Shown here: positions 1 to 9,800 of the stretch, one piece after another
Layout of the letters: every line of letters begins with the position of its first letter
Numbering within the stretch: position 1 is the stretch's first letter
From: Planctomycetota bacterium
GTDB lineage: Bacteria > Planctomycetota > UBA11346
Length of the DNA stretch: 64,000 nucleotides
Direction of reading: 5' to 3'
Assembly: GCA_013816485.1 (NCBI GenBank)
Contig: JACDEI010000016.1
Span: 24,832 to 88,831 of the forward strand
The notes under the pieces: model-generated
What the model was told of the DNA's origin: nothing
Databases searched by the model: none
The model's input: the letters and a program-made list of their open reading frames with translations, nothing else
Program-made: the position numbers and the translations under genes

Positions 1-1
1 C

Positions 2-1798
2 CGCGTCAACCAAGTGCGCTGGTGTCAGACGGTGCTCGACCATCAGCACCTGCGCCAGCGCGGCGCGATGGCGACGCACGCGACCACGCCATCACGTCGG
101 CACCTGCGTTTGCATCGTACGCGATCCTCCTGGATCCCGTGGGCCTCCGCCGCCGCTGCATTGCTGGTGATTGCCCTCGGCTGGTGGGCGACACGTCCGC
201 CGCTCGATGACGCGCCGGTGCTGGCTGGCGCAGAGGCGACCGAGGTCCTGCGCGCCGATGGCGACCGTGTGGTGCGCGTGCTGACCGGCGAGACGCTGCG
301 CCCAGGCGACCGCCTGACGATCGGTGCCGGCCGCGCGCTGCTGCACTACCGCGATGGTACGCGCATCACCGTCGCCGCCGGCAGCACCGCGACCGTGCTC
401 GCCGCCACCACCGGCAAACGCCTGCGCCTCGATCAGGGCGACCTCACCGCTGAGGTCCGTCCGCAACCGTCGAACCGCCCGCTGGTGGTCAGCACCACCT
501 CCGCCGAGGTGGTGGTGGTCGGCACCACGCTGAACGTGGCCAGCACCGCTGACGAGACGCGCGTCGGCGTCGCCACCGGCACCGTCCGCGTCGAACGCGG
601 TGCCGACACCATCGCGGTCCCCGCCGGTTCCTTCGCCGTAGCCGCCAAGGACGCCGCACTGCTGGTGCGCCGCGACGCCGCGCCCATCGGTGAGGTCCAC
701 CGCGTCGGTGCCGGCCAGCGTTACGCGACACCAAGCGATCTGCCAAAACTGAATCCAGGCGATGTGGTCGAGCTGCACCCAGGCACCCACCGCGGCGGTT
801 GGAAGCTGCTGGAGGGCGGCACCGCCCTGCGGCCGCTGGTCATCCGCGGCATCGGCAGTGAACGGCCGGTGTTGGACGCCAGCGGCCAAGTGCTCGACGG
901 CGTCGGCGCCACCGCGCGCGCGGTGCTGCAACTGCACGGCACCAACGTGGTGGTGGAGCACCTCACCATCATGGGTGGCCGCAACGGCCGCAACGCTGCC
1001 GGGATCCGCTGCGTCGACGCGCAGGCCATCACCATCCGCGACTGCCGCATCCACGACTGCGACCAGGGCATCGACGCCACCGCCGACCGCGTGCTGATCG
1101 AAGACAATGACATCGGCCCGGTGGGAACCCCGCAGCATGACGGTTACTGCCATCTGCTGCATCTTGGCGGTGGTGCCGCGACCGTGCGCGGCAACCTGCT
1201 GCACGATGCGCCCCACGGTCAGGCGTTGATGAGCGCCAACCACTCGCTGGTGGTGGAAGCCAACCGCATCAGCGGCTGCGCCGATGGCGAGATGAGTTTC
1301 CTCGACATCGGTCGCGAGCGCAGCATCGCGCTGTCCGGCAATGTGCTGGTGGGGCAACCACGTCGTGCCGGAGCCAATCGCATCCGCACCATCGAACTGC
1401 ATGGCACCCACGGCGGCGACCTCCGCCTGTCGCACAACACCATCGTCGCCGCCGAGGGCGCGATCATCCTGCTCAATGAGCGCAGCCCGATGCGGATCAC
1501 TGCCAACGGGAACATCCTGGTCGGTTCGCCACAGATCGCACAATCCGGCAAAGACCTCAACGGAACGGGCAATCTCGTGGCATTCGACGCCGATATTTCA
1601 CCCGGCTTCGGTATGCCCTTGGTCGCTGGCAAGGCACTGTTCATCGATCCCGCGCACGGCGATTACCGCCTGCGCAGCGATGCCCCGTACGTTAGCAACG
1701 CAGGCACGACATTCCCCGACGTGCAACCCAAGCGCACCGCACAACCAGGCAGCGATCCCCGCCCCCACGGCAACGACCCCGGCGCGTTTACGCGCTGA
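2..1798 (+). CDS. FecR-domain / right-handed beta-helix membrane protein (5' end outside window)
   Basis: The frame is open to the left edge, so the start probably lies upstream; a GTG at 14 is the first in-window start. A cytoplasmic stretch is followed by one membrane segment (about residues 38-60 from the GTG), a FecR-type beta domain (about 80-215) with the typical sequence VVVVGTTLNVASTADETRVG, and a C-terminal parallel beta-helix (about 240-560) with repeated short strands such as ITIRDCRIHDC and LIEDNDIG. FecR domains normally act as anti-sigma or envelope signalling modules; the beta-helix is the pectate-lyase-like fold used for polysaccharide binding or cleavage. I infer a surface sensor or carbohydrate-binding protein; no catalytic residues could be assigned. 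An ECF sigma gene would be expected just upstream, outside the window. Confidence 0.8.
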   Translation, partial: RVNQVRWCQTVLDHQHLRQRGAMATHATTPSRRHLRLHRTRSSWIPWASAAAALLVIALGWWATRPPLDDAPVLAGAEATEVLRADGDRVVRVLTGETLRPGDRLTIGAGRALLHYRDGTRITVAAGSTATVLAATTGKRLRLDQGDLTAEVRPQPSNRPLVVSTTSAEVVVVGTTLNVASTADETRVGVATGTVRVERGADTIAVPAGSFAVAAKDAALLVRRDAAPIGEVHRVGAGQRYATPSDLPKLNPGDVVELHPGTHRGGWKLLEGGTALRPLVIRGIGSERPVLDASGQVLDGVGATARAVLQLHGTNVVVEHLTIMGGRNGRNAAGIRCVDAQAITIRDCRIHDCDQGIDATADRVLIEDNDIGPVGTPQHDGYCHLLHLGGGAATVRGNLLHDAPHGQALMSANHSLVVEANRISGCADGEMSFLDIGRERSIALSGNVLVGQPRRAGANRIRTIELHGTHGGDLRLSHNTIVAAEGAIILLNERSPMRITANGNILVGSPQIAQSGKDLNGTGNLVAFDADISPGFGMPLVAGKALFIDPAHGDYRLRSDAPYVSNAGTTFPDVQPKRTAQPGSDPRPHGNDPGAFTR

Positions 1799-1862
1799 TG
1801 TCCCCAGCGTTTCCATGGGGACGGCCTTGACCTGATCGGCGTGGCTGGTGAATCGCCGCGAC

Positions 1863-3221
1863 ATGGCGATTGATCTGGCTCCACTTCTCAACGCGCTCGG
1901 TGAGGCCGCTCTGCCGGGTGATCATCCGGCGGCGATGCAGGCCTGCGCTGGCTACAACACCGCCGTGCGCCATGCACCGGTGGCGGTGGTGCGTGCTCGT
2001 GATGCACACGATGTGGTCACGGCGGTGCGCTACGCCAATCAGCACGGCCTGCGCGTGACGGTGCACGCCACCGGTCACGGCACGTTCACGCCCTGCAGCG
2101 GCGGACTCCTGATCACCACCAGCCAACTCGACCACCTGGCGATCGATCCGCTCACGCACATCGCCACCATCGGTGCCGGTGTGCGGTGGAGCGCGGTGAT
2201 CGCCGCGGCAGCGGAACACGGCCTCGCACCGGTTGGTGGCTCGTCCGGCAACGTCGGCGTGGTCGGCTACCTGCTCGGCGGTGGCTTCGGACCGCTGGTG
2301 CGCAGCCATGGTGCCGGCTCCGATCACGTACTCGGTTTCACCGTCGTCACCGGCGCAGGCGACCTGATCGAGGCCGATGCCACTCACCATTCGGAGTTGT
2401 TCTGGGCCTTGCGTGGTGGAAAAAACGGCCTCGGCGTGGTGGTGACGGTGCGCCTGCGGCTGATCGCACTGCGCACGCTCTACGCCGGGTCGTTGTGGTT
2501 TGATACGCCGCACATCGCAGCGGTTCTGCGGCAGTGGATCGACTGGACACACGCTGCACCGACGCAGGTGTCCACCAGCGTGGCGATCATCCGTTTCCCC
2601 GCGCTCAACCATCTTCCACCCCTACTGCGCGGTCGGCACCTGCTGAACCTGCGTTTCGCCTATCCGGGAACCATCAGCGACGGACGACACCTGGCCGCCC
2701 CCCTGCGAGCCTTCGCACCGGTGCATCTCGATGATCTCGTGGAGATGCCAGCCGCCGACATCACCCGCATCCACAACGATCCATGCGAACCAGGGCCGCA
2801 ATGGGTGCGTGGCCAACTGCTGCGCACCATCGACCAGTCGTTCGCCAACGCCGTGCTAGCGGAGCTCATGAGAGCAACGGCAGCACCATTCGCGTTGGAA
2901 CTCCGTCATCTCGGGGGCGCTGCCAGCAGCGATGTCGCCGAAGGCTCCGCCGTCGGCGGACGACCGGCGGCCTATGCGGCCGCCTTCATCGCCACTGATT
3001 TCACGGGCGGAGAAATCCTCCTGCGCCCGATCAGCGATCGGTTACTCGATACCGTGGAACCGTGGGCCGCAGCGGAGACCAACATCAACTTCACGCCGGT
3101 GGCGCGCTCACCAGCGCACCTCGCCAGCGCGTGGTCGCTTGCCAGCGCCCAACGGCTGGCACAGGTGCGCCAGCGCTACGATCCACATGGCGTGCTCTCC
3201 AGCGACACCGTCACGACCTGA
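1863..3221 (+). CDS. FAD-dependent oxidoreductase, berberine-bridge-enzyme type
   Basis: A 452-residue protein with an N-terminal PCMH-type FAD domain (FAD_binding_4) and a short C-terminal BBE segment. The region VTVHATGHGTF carries the His usually linked covalently to FAD, GGSSGNVGVVGYLLGGGFGP is the pyrophosphate-binding loop, ELFWALRGGKNGLGVV is a family hallmark, and NINFTP followed by RYDPHGVL matches the BBE end. Such enzymes oxidise alcohols, sugars or alkaloid-like substrates with O2; the substrate cannot be told from sequence. An in-frame GTG at 1848 would add five residues; the ATG is preferred only because ATG starts are commoner. There is no clear Shine-Dalgarno for either. It follows the FecR gene by about 60 bases on the same strand. 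Confidence 0.88.
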   Translation: MAIDLAPLLNALGEAALPGDHPAAMQACAGYNTAVRHAPVAVVRARDAHDVVTAVRYANQHGLRVTVHATGHGTFTPCSGGLLITTSQLDHLAIDPLTHIATIGAGVRWSAVIAAAAEHGLAPVGGSSGNVGVVGYLLGGGFGPLVRSHGAGSDHVLGFTVVTGAGDLIEADATHHSELFWALRGGKNGLGVVVTVRLRLIALRTLYAGSLWFDTPHIAAVLRQWIDWTHAAPTQVSTSVAIIRFPALNHLPPLLRGRHLLNLRFAYPGTISDGRHLAAPLRAFAPVHLDDLVEMPAADITRIHNDPCEPGPQWVRGQLLRTIDQSFANAVLAELMRATAAPFALELRHLGGAASSDVAEGSAVGGRPAAYAAAFIATDFTGGEILLRPISDRLLDTVEPWAAAETNINFTPVARSPAHLASAWSLASAQRLAQVRQRYDPHGVLSSDTVTT

Positions 3222-3230
3222 CGTCGCCGG

Positions 3231-3398
3231 TCAGCCGTTTCGTCCACGACGATGGAACAGGAACGACAATACCGCGAGGATGATGCCAATCACGGCCAGG
3301 ATCTTCGCAATGTGAGCGGTGTCAGCAGCGACGCCACTGAAGCCGAAAATCGCCGCGATGATGGCGATGATGAAAAAGATGACTGCCCATTGAAGCAT
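3231..3398 (-). CDS. DUF1328 small membrane protein (YtjA-like)
   Basis: A 55-residue protein, MLQWAVIFFIIAIIAAIFGF at the N-terminus, followed by a second hydrophobic helix and a basic RRGRNG tail. The start at MLQW matches the family; a longer frame to 3446 would add residues unlike the family. DUF1328 proteins are two-helix inner-membrane proteins of unknown function that often lie near other small stress-induced genes. It converges with the FAD oxidoreductase, 9 bases apart. Confidence 0.9.
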   Translation of the reverse strand: MLQWAVIFFIIAIIAAIFGFSGVAADTAHIAKILAVIGIILAVLSFLFHRRGRNG

Positions 3399-3473
3399 GG
3401 TATGACTTTCTGAAAAGGTTTTGAGATGAGGCTCGCACAGCCGCAACGCGGCCGTCTGCGAGCATGAGTCGGC

Positions 3474-3620
3474 TTATTTCCGCTTTGCCTTTCGGCGGTC
3501 GGGCGCCTGCGTCAATGCTGATGCCGCGATGGATTTCATCGCTTTGGTCGATGCCGGATCGGCGAGCACTTTGCTCGCTTTGCGGGCGACTGATTTCGAG
3601 GTGCGTTCATTCTTGGCCAT
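3474..3620 (-). CDS. small basic conserved protein (48 aa)
   Basis: This frame encodes 48 residues beginning MAKNERTSKSVARKASKVL, containing AASALTQAPD and ending in a Lys/Arg-rich tail. The sequence GGAG lies 8 bases upstream of the ATG. I recall the pattern (MAKNERTS, then SALTQ) from short uncharacterised proteins in other bacteria, but assign no function. It sits between the DUF1328 and DUF3185 genes, all three on the minus strand, suggesting one small regulon. Rich in Lys/Arg/Ala, it may be cytoplasmic and nucleic-acid-associated; that is a guess. Confidence 0.75.
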   Translation of the reverse strand: MAKNERTSKSVARKASKVLADPASTKAMKSIAASALTQAPDRRKAKRK

Positions 3621-3665
3621 GATGATCTCCAGGTTTATTTGGGTGATGAGGAAGAGAGCGAGAAA

Positions 3666-3869
3666 TCAGACCCGTCGGTTGTAATAAGTGCCGTACAGGC
3701 CAACGACCACACACACTGATCCACCGACGATGAACCACATGGTCCGGTCGGAGAACTGGCCACTGAAAATGCGCGAGAAGGAATCCAGGATCGATTGGGA
3801 GGAATTCAGACCGAAGAGCAGCAGGATGATCCCGACAACCAGGATGGCGAGGGCGATGGGCATTTTCAT
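3666..3869 (-). CDS. DUF3185-like small membrane protein
   Basis: A 67-residue protein with two membrane helices (residues 4-22 and 44-62) joined by a polar loop containing SILDSFSRIFSGQFSD. Hydrophobic pattern, length and loop resemble DUF3185, a family of unknown function. It is the first of three small minus-strand genes (this one, the 48-residue basic protein, DUF1328). Together they look like the general-stress membrane-protein sets of many Gram-negatives; no regulator binding site was identified. Confidence 0.8.
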   Translation of the reverse strand: MKMPIALAILVVGIILLLFGLNSSQSILDSFSRIFSGQFSDRTMWFIVGGSVCVVVGLYGTYYNRRV

Positions 3870-4347
3870 GGGGACTCTTTATGGAGGAAAGCGCGTGGAT
3901 GGGAAACCGATGTCAGCGAGTGGAATCCCAGGTGTTTCCTGATTGATCGTAGCGCTGGTCATCTGCGACCAACTCTACTGATCGGGAGCAAGATGAGCAC
4001 AACCATATTTTTTGTTCCATCGCACCGATTGCCCGGGCATGGGTGGAGGCCAGCCCAATGAGCAGATACGTCACCATTGGCGATATTCTTCGCGATGGCG
4101 AAAATGTGCGAATACCGCCCATATACCGACATCCATGCTAGCCATGGCGATGATCCACACGCATGCGGATCGAACCTAAGACTCACGCACTGCGTCGTGA
4201 AGGTGCATCGATCAACCGCCTGCTTTTCACCGTTCAGGGAAGTCCACTCTATTCGCAGGTGTTCCAATCATGCAAATTGCAGGCCTGGGAACGCCACTCT
4301 GACACAATGCGTCGCCGTTCGTGGTGGAATCGTTGATTTCCCGCTGC
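3870..4347. other. intergenic region, no gene seen
   Basis: No convincing coding sequence or repeat element was seen in these 478 bases. Base composition is somewhat more AT-rich than the neighbouring genes. The right part probably holds the 3' flank of the PF10136 gene and the left part the promoter of the small-protein trio. Confidence 0.5.
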
Positions 4348-6441
4348 CTACAAATCCCGCGCGCGCCTCGCCGTCCATGGCGGCAAGATGAAATCGAACG
4401 GCCTGGTCACCATCCGCCAAGCCAAACGTCGCAGCAGTTCGCGCACATCGCCAGCGGGTACTTCCAACGCGCGCAAGGCGGTCCACAGACTGAGCGCGAA
4501 ACTCACGCTCAGATTGAGCACGAACATGGAGATGATGCCGGACACCGCGAGAGCGAACCATGTGGCCGAATACCACTCACCTTCCAGACTGCCACAGGCG
4601 GTGAACAGGAGACCGGTCGACAAGGTCACGTGACGCACTTCGAGCGGCAGACCGATGAAATAGCCCAGCGCCGGCACCATGCCGAGCATGATCCCCAGGC
4701 TGATGTTGGCACCCCACGCGGCGATGTGGCGCCGCCAGGTCTTGCCCCAGCGGATCATCCGTTCGCGGCCGATGGTCTTACCCAGCGGATGGTCAGCGAT
4801 GCCACGATGGATGCGGTGCCAGGCGCTCCAGTTGTCGATCCAACCGCCGATCACCGACGACAACCACAACAACACCCCGGTCAACGCGGCGAAGAACACT
4901 GTGCCGGTGGACAACGGATCGAGACTCTCATGGGTTCGCTGGGCGGTCTCCTGGCTGAGGAAGGCATGACCGAATACCAACTGCCAGATGGTGGTGAACG
5001 CCAACGCTCCCAAACCGACCATGACCACGTTGCCGATCGCGGCGGCCAGCTGAGAGTGGCAGATGCGGGCGATGTGATCGACGATCTCGTCGATGCGCCC
5101 AGCCCCGCGTTGTTCACGCAGGATGGTGGCGACCGTTGCGGCAGTCATTGCTGGCTGTTTGGTCGCCAGCACCAGGTGCAGGTGGTGCAGGATCAAGAAC
5201 GACACCGCGTAAATGACTCCGTATATCACGCCGTGCAGGAAGGCCGACCCTGGGATGTCCGTCGCGTAGAGTTTCAACGCCGTGGTCGCAACCATCACCA
5301 CACCGCCACCGGCAGCCGCCAACAGCAGGTGATGGTACTCGCCACGATCACGCGCGATGTAGTGTTCACCGGTCTCACCCGAGCGCTCGACGATCCGCCG
5401 GTACAGCAGGCGCAAGTTGGTCCCGGCCAGGTCCCGCAGGCTGCGTGACTGGTACAGATGGTAGACCAACCGCGTCAACAAGCGCTGCACCAGTGCCGAC
5501 CGTTCACGCCCTGGGAGAGTGAGAAGGATTTCGCCGAGCAGTTCCAGACGCGTCAGGCAGCGGTCGAGCAGGTCGAGACTGAATACAATATCGATCGAGA
5601 CCCCTTCATCCTGGATCTGGCGTTCGATCTCGGCCAGTTCCGCCCGGCAATCCGCGATGGCCTGCTGCCAAGCGGTGAGCTCCGCGCCGTCATCTGGGGT
5701 CTCCTTGCCCACCTGGGTCGCACTACGGTCGCGTTCGGCCAGCAGCTCAGCGGTGGCATTGGCCAATTTGAAAAACGGCGACTCGGTGACCGGGACCTCG
5801 TGCGAGCGCGACCGCAGGATCGGTGACAGGCCCTGGCTTTTCACCCGGATACACAACAGGTGGACGGCGTCGGTGACCGAACGGCGCAAGGTCACCCACG
5901 TCTGCGAGTCCGCCGGTGGCATCACCACTACGACGATGCGATGGAAGAGTTCCGGCGGCCAGCGTTGAAAGCGCGAGACCTGCGCCCGCGTGCGGTAACA
6001 ACGCCGCAGGAACTGGCGCATGTCCGGCGTGTCGGTCGGTTCCGGCAGCAACTTGGACCACAACCGCGATGAGGCTTCGCCAAGAAAGCCGCGCTCGGAC
6101 GGCATGCCCGCCTCGGTAATCAGGCTGCTGGCGTCGGCTCCGGCGAACAACGCCGCAACTGCCGCCTGGATGCTGAGCCGCACCGGCGAACACGATTCCA
6201 GCACATGCAGCAGCAACCGCAGGCGCACTGTGTCGCCCGAGGCCAATTGCGCCCCTTCGTCGTCGCCCTGGGCGTGGACGTGAGCGCCTTCACGCGTCCA
6301 GTCGAGCAGATCCACCCAACGTTCGAGCCGCTCTGCACTGTCGGTCGCATCCGCGAATGCTTTGAGCAATCCCGCCAAGGGCGGCAGCAACGGATCCTCC
6401 TGCTGGGATGGGTGGAGGGCGTTTCGCAAGTCGCTGAGCAT
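4348..6441 (-). CDS. PF10136-type membrane protein ('site-specific recombinase Gcr' family)
   Basis: A 697-residue protein: a soluble N-terminal half (residues 1-340, helical) followed by about six membrane helices (about 360-660), with conserved-looking segments RGEYHHLLLAAAGGGVVM, SFLILHHLHLVLATKQPAMT, GGWIDNWSAWHRIHRGIADH and GLPLEVRHVTLSTGLL. These match what is known of PF10136, named after a Neisseria gene proposed to affect pilin recombination. The sequence contains no integrase or resolvase motif, so recombinase activity should not be assumed; a membrane function is more likely. It stands alone between two intergenic regions. Confidence 0.85.
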   Translation of the reverse strand: MLSDLRNALHPSQQEDPLLPPLAGLLKAFADATDSAERLERWVDLLDWTREGAHVHAQGDDEGAQLASGDTVRLRLLLHVLESCSPVRLSIQAAVAALFAGADASSLITEAGMPSERGFLGEASSRLWSKLLPEPTDTPDMRQFLRRCYRTRAQVSRFQRWPPELFHRIVVVVMPPADSQTWVTLRRSVTDAVHLLCIRVKSQGLSPILRSRSHEVPVTESPFFKLANATAELLAERDRSATQVGKETPDDGAELTAWQQAIADCRAELAEIERQIQDEGVSIDIVFSLDLLDRCLTRLELLGEILLTLPGRERSALVQRLLTRLVYHLYQSRSLRDLAGTNLRLLYRRIVERSGETGEHYIARDRGEYHHLLLAAAGGGVVMVATTALKLYATDIPGSAFLHGVIYGVIYAVSFLILHHLHLVLATKQPAMTAATVATILREQRGAGRIDEIVDHIARICHSQLAAAIGNVVMVGLGALAFTTIWQLVFGHAFLSQETAQRTHESLDPLSTGTVFFAALTGVLLWLSSVIGGWIDNWSAWHRIHRGIADHPLGKTIGRERMIRWGKTWRRHIAAWGANISLGIMLGMVPALGYFIGLPLEVRHVTLSTGLLFTACGSLEGEWYSATWFALAVSGIISMFVLNLSVSFALSLWTALRALEVPAGDVRELLRRLAWRMVTRPFDFILPPWTARRARDL

Positions 6442-6572
6442 GGCATATCTGAACAGGCGGGGGCTAGCCTACCATCAGAGCTTCCCGGATTCTCCGTGTT
6501 CCTCCTCCTGCCGCGTGAACGGAGCAGTGCGGTGATGGGTTTACCGATTGACCAGATGCAGGAGCCCAGGAA

Positions 6573-6692
6573 GTGATCCCCAATGTCGTCAACCTGCTGG
6601 GCTGGGATACGTCACTGACCTGTGCGCTGATGGGCGAGGTGATCCTGGCCGGCGCCGCGGCGGACAGTCTGTTGGTACGACGCCGGACGTGA
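6573..6692 (+). pseudogene. possible remnant of a sugar ABC-transporter permease C-terminus
   Basis: A 39-codon frame starting GTG and reading IPNVVNLLGWDTSLTCALMG, then an AGAAADSLLVRRRT end. The pattern N-x-x-NLLG followed by a hydrophobic helix and RRR resembles the last helix of RbsC-type (BPD_transp_2) permeases. A stop codon lies eight codons upstream in frame and no other part of such a gene is present, so at best this is a decayed fragment. It adjoins a repeat element. Chance similarity is possible. Confidence 0.3.
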
Positions 6693-6711
6693 GACCGCTT
6701 CTGGGGCTCGC

Positions 6712-6882
6712 ACCCATGGCGTAAAGCGAAGCCCGATTCAAAATGTAAGACAGCTTGCCACAGAGGCCACAGCACAGATGGAAATCCTGAGATTTTCTCG
6801 GTGCTCTCTGTGGCCTCTGTGGCCTCTGTGGCTAGGTTTTCTGCCTTTTGCATTTTTCTTCGCTTAACTTTACGCCATTGGG
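6712..6882. repeat. paired inverted array, 9-base unit (CCACAGAGG type)
   Basis: The left arm has GCCACAGAGGCCACAG (6757-6772); the right arm has three units of the reverse complement (CCTCTGTGG, 6805-6832) followed by CTAGGTTTT. The outer arms also pair: ATGGCGTAAAG-type sequence near 6715-6725 against CTTTACGCCAT at 6869-6879. The whole is an imperfect inverted repeat of about 170 bases filling the gap between two genes. The flank CTAGGTT-CTG-CTTT recurs at 55401, showing that two members of the family are related. Confidence 0.85.
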
Positions 6883-6896
6883 CTCGCGCATTCCCC

Positions 6897-9800
6897 TCAG
6901 TGCGCAAACACCAGTTCACCCCACAGCGCTGGCGTCAGCATCGCTTCGCTTGGCACGTCGGCGGTGATGCTGGTGGCTTTGTTGTGCCAGTAGAGGCGTT
7001 GGTGCGTGGCTCCCTGGGCACCGCGCAGGACGCCGAGATCGCCGGTGATGCGTGCGCCCTCCGTCGCTGACAAGGCGAGGGTCGCGAGCGGGATGGAGAA
7101 CTCGTAGCCGTGCTGTTTGGCGGCGAGCGTGACGACGGCGCTGACGTCGTCGACGCGATCGAACCACACGCTGTGAGTCGGCGAGGAAAACGGCACACGC
7201 TGATCATCCGGCGTCCCGGCGACCCGTTGGCGGTAACGCATGGCCACCGTGCGGTTCTGTTGGCGCGTCACCAACAGGCGCTGGTTGCCGTCGACGCCGA
7301 GCATCAGGTCGAGTGCGCCACCGGTCTTGAAGGCCATGTTCGGGGTGTCGCCGGTATTGGTCAGCAGGTCGTCGTCGAAGCCACGTACCGCGACATAGAG
7401 GCGGTCGCCGTGTACCGCGAGCGCACCGGTGATGGCGACGTCGCGTCCGCCGAGTTTGTCGCGATAGATGGTAACGAAGCGTTTGGCGTCCCATTCACCG
7501 AGGTCGCCGTCCACCACCGGTGCTTGGTCGCGCAGCGTGACCGTAAGCACCTGGCGGCCGGCGGTCTGCTGGCGGCGTGCTTCCGCCGCGATGCGCCACA
7601 CCTCGGCGGTGACGAGTTGCTCGGCGGTGACCTCCAGCGGTGTGGTCGGCAGACGTCGCACCGATTCCAGACCATCGACACGCACGATGGAGTTGTGGTT
7701 CTTGCCGATCAGCAGATGGATCCGGCCATCGCTGCCTTGGTTGATGGTCGGCCAGAAATGCTCGTCAAAGAACCACACCTCCGACAGGTCGGCACCACGC
7801 GTCTCCATCGCTGGCCACGGTTTGCCCTGAAAACGATCGCGGCCGAGCGTACCGACGAACAGGCCATCAGTAGTCAGCAGATGAATGACGCCAGGGTTTC
7901 CGTTGATGGCCCAGATCTCACCCGCATCGCCCGTGTGTGGACGCACGGGGTGGCCAAGCAGCCGCGTGGTGCCGATGAGTTCGCCCGGCACTTGCGCACG
8001 CTGTGGGGCCTCGTGGCTGGCGTGCAGGCTCGGCCAGCGGCTGTGGTAGGTCCACACCAGGTCGCCATCTCGGTAGCCACGCATCGGGCCGCCGGTGACG
8101 ATGGTCCAACCGTCGGCGCACGGGAACGCTTCCGCGCCGCCAGAGGACCAGCGGTGGGTGACGTTGGCGATCACCGGCGTTAGCATGGCGAGGTCGTACA
8201 CCGGCGCTCCGCCCGCGGTGAAACGCGTCGGCACCAAGCGCGCGGTGAACGAGTTCATCAACGTCAGATCGGGAGCGACATACCACGATCCGGTCGTGTG
8301 GCCTTCCACCGCGCGCACCTGGATCTCTTCCGGCTCGACGGTGCCATCGTCATCGCGGTCGGACCACGCGATGAGCACCGGACGGTTCTTGAGTCCTTGC
8401 GGGAACAACGATGCGAATGGTGGCGTGTGCATAAGCGGCCAATCGCGCGCATCGCCCACCGCCGCCAACCGCTTCGCCACGCCGTTGTCCAACCGCCACA
8501 CGCCGACCAGGTTCGTGCCCTGCGTGGGATTGGAATTGAAGGCGTTGGTCAGGTAGCGCACGCCACGCAGGTCGATCGGTAGTTGCGGCCCAACGTAGCC
8601 AAGATTCGCCGGGATCTTCCAGTCGCTGGGATCGAAGCGGTGGTAGATGCTGTGCAGCTGCCATGTGCCGGCCTGCCAGTCGAGGGCGAACTCCATGCCG
8701 CCGCCGCTACCGTTCTTGGAATCGTGGTAATAGAAACGCGTGCGGTCGGCGCTGAGGCTGCCGCCACCACCGTACTTCGCCGGACCGTAGAACGCCTTGC
8801 GCAACGTGCCGTCGGTTCCCCACACGCTCACGCGTTTCGGCGCGTGATCTTCTTCCGCGACCCACAACGTGCCATCGCCACTGAAGCTCAAACCCTGTGG
8901 ATTCTGCATGCGCTGCGGATCGTAGAGTCCGACTGACGGAACACCGGGTTTGCCAATGGTGCGCAGGAACTTGCCGTCGGCGGCGAAGACCTTGACGCAG
9001 TGGCTGCGACCACGATCGGTGAGGTAGATCCGTCCATCCGCCGTGGCGATGACCTGGCGCGGATCGTCGAGACCCGTGTCGACCAGCGTGGTCATCGCCA
9101 GCAGCGCCGTGACCGAACGCCAGTCGATCACCTGGGAACGCAGCAGGCGCGTGCCCGACAGCACCAGCAAACGACCCTCGCCATCGAAGGCCATGCCGCG
9201 CACATCCGGCAGCGCCAACGTGGCCAGCAGCTTTTTCTGCGCCGCATCAACCACCAACACCACACCGGAACGCTGGAAACCCACCACCACCACACCATCG
9301 CGTGCAGCGATGCCACCCAGGTAGTTGTACTGGGTGTCCCAGCCGTGGACCTCCTGTGCCTGATCACGTTCGAACTGATAGGCGATCAGCGCCGGTGCTT
9401 TGCCATCACGTTGCAGCGCGAGCAGACGCAACTCCATCTTGGTCTCATCGCGCGCCTTCCAGGTCGAGGCGGTGTAGGCGTACACGCCCGGCACCGGTGT
9501 CGCGCCCTCATCGCGCGTAAGGAAATGCGCCCCGGTCCACGCACCACCGACGCCATGCGCGCCACGCAGCTTGCGCCCTTCGAGATCGCACCACACCAAC
9601 CCGTCACCCTGCTCCGCCACCTGCGAACCGATCAACATCTGCGCCGGCTGGTCCCCCTCCGCCGGCACGTGCAGCACCGCGCTCGGCGCCGAATGGTCCG
9701 CCAGCCATTCGCCTGCGGCACCGTGTTTCCCCACGCGCCACGCTGGTTGACCGGCGTTGTAGACGGTGAACTCGTGGTTCAGCGTCAACGCCTCACGGCG

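Noticed and set aside
92..1543. 483-codon open frame on the minus strand opposite the FecR/beta-helix gene
   Set aside because: Composition is His/Ala/Gln/Asp-rich and repetitive, typical of an antisense shadow of a GC-rich gene; the plus-strand frame has clear domains.
3913..4122. Short minus-strand frame in the 3.9-4.3 kb gap
   Set aside because: No hydrophobic or domain pattern and no ribosome binding site; overlapping frames on both strands look random.
4348..6441. A true site-specific recombinase and mobile element
   Set aside because: The family name is historical; no integrase or resolvase catalytic residues, no att sites and no mobile-element context.
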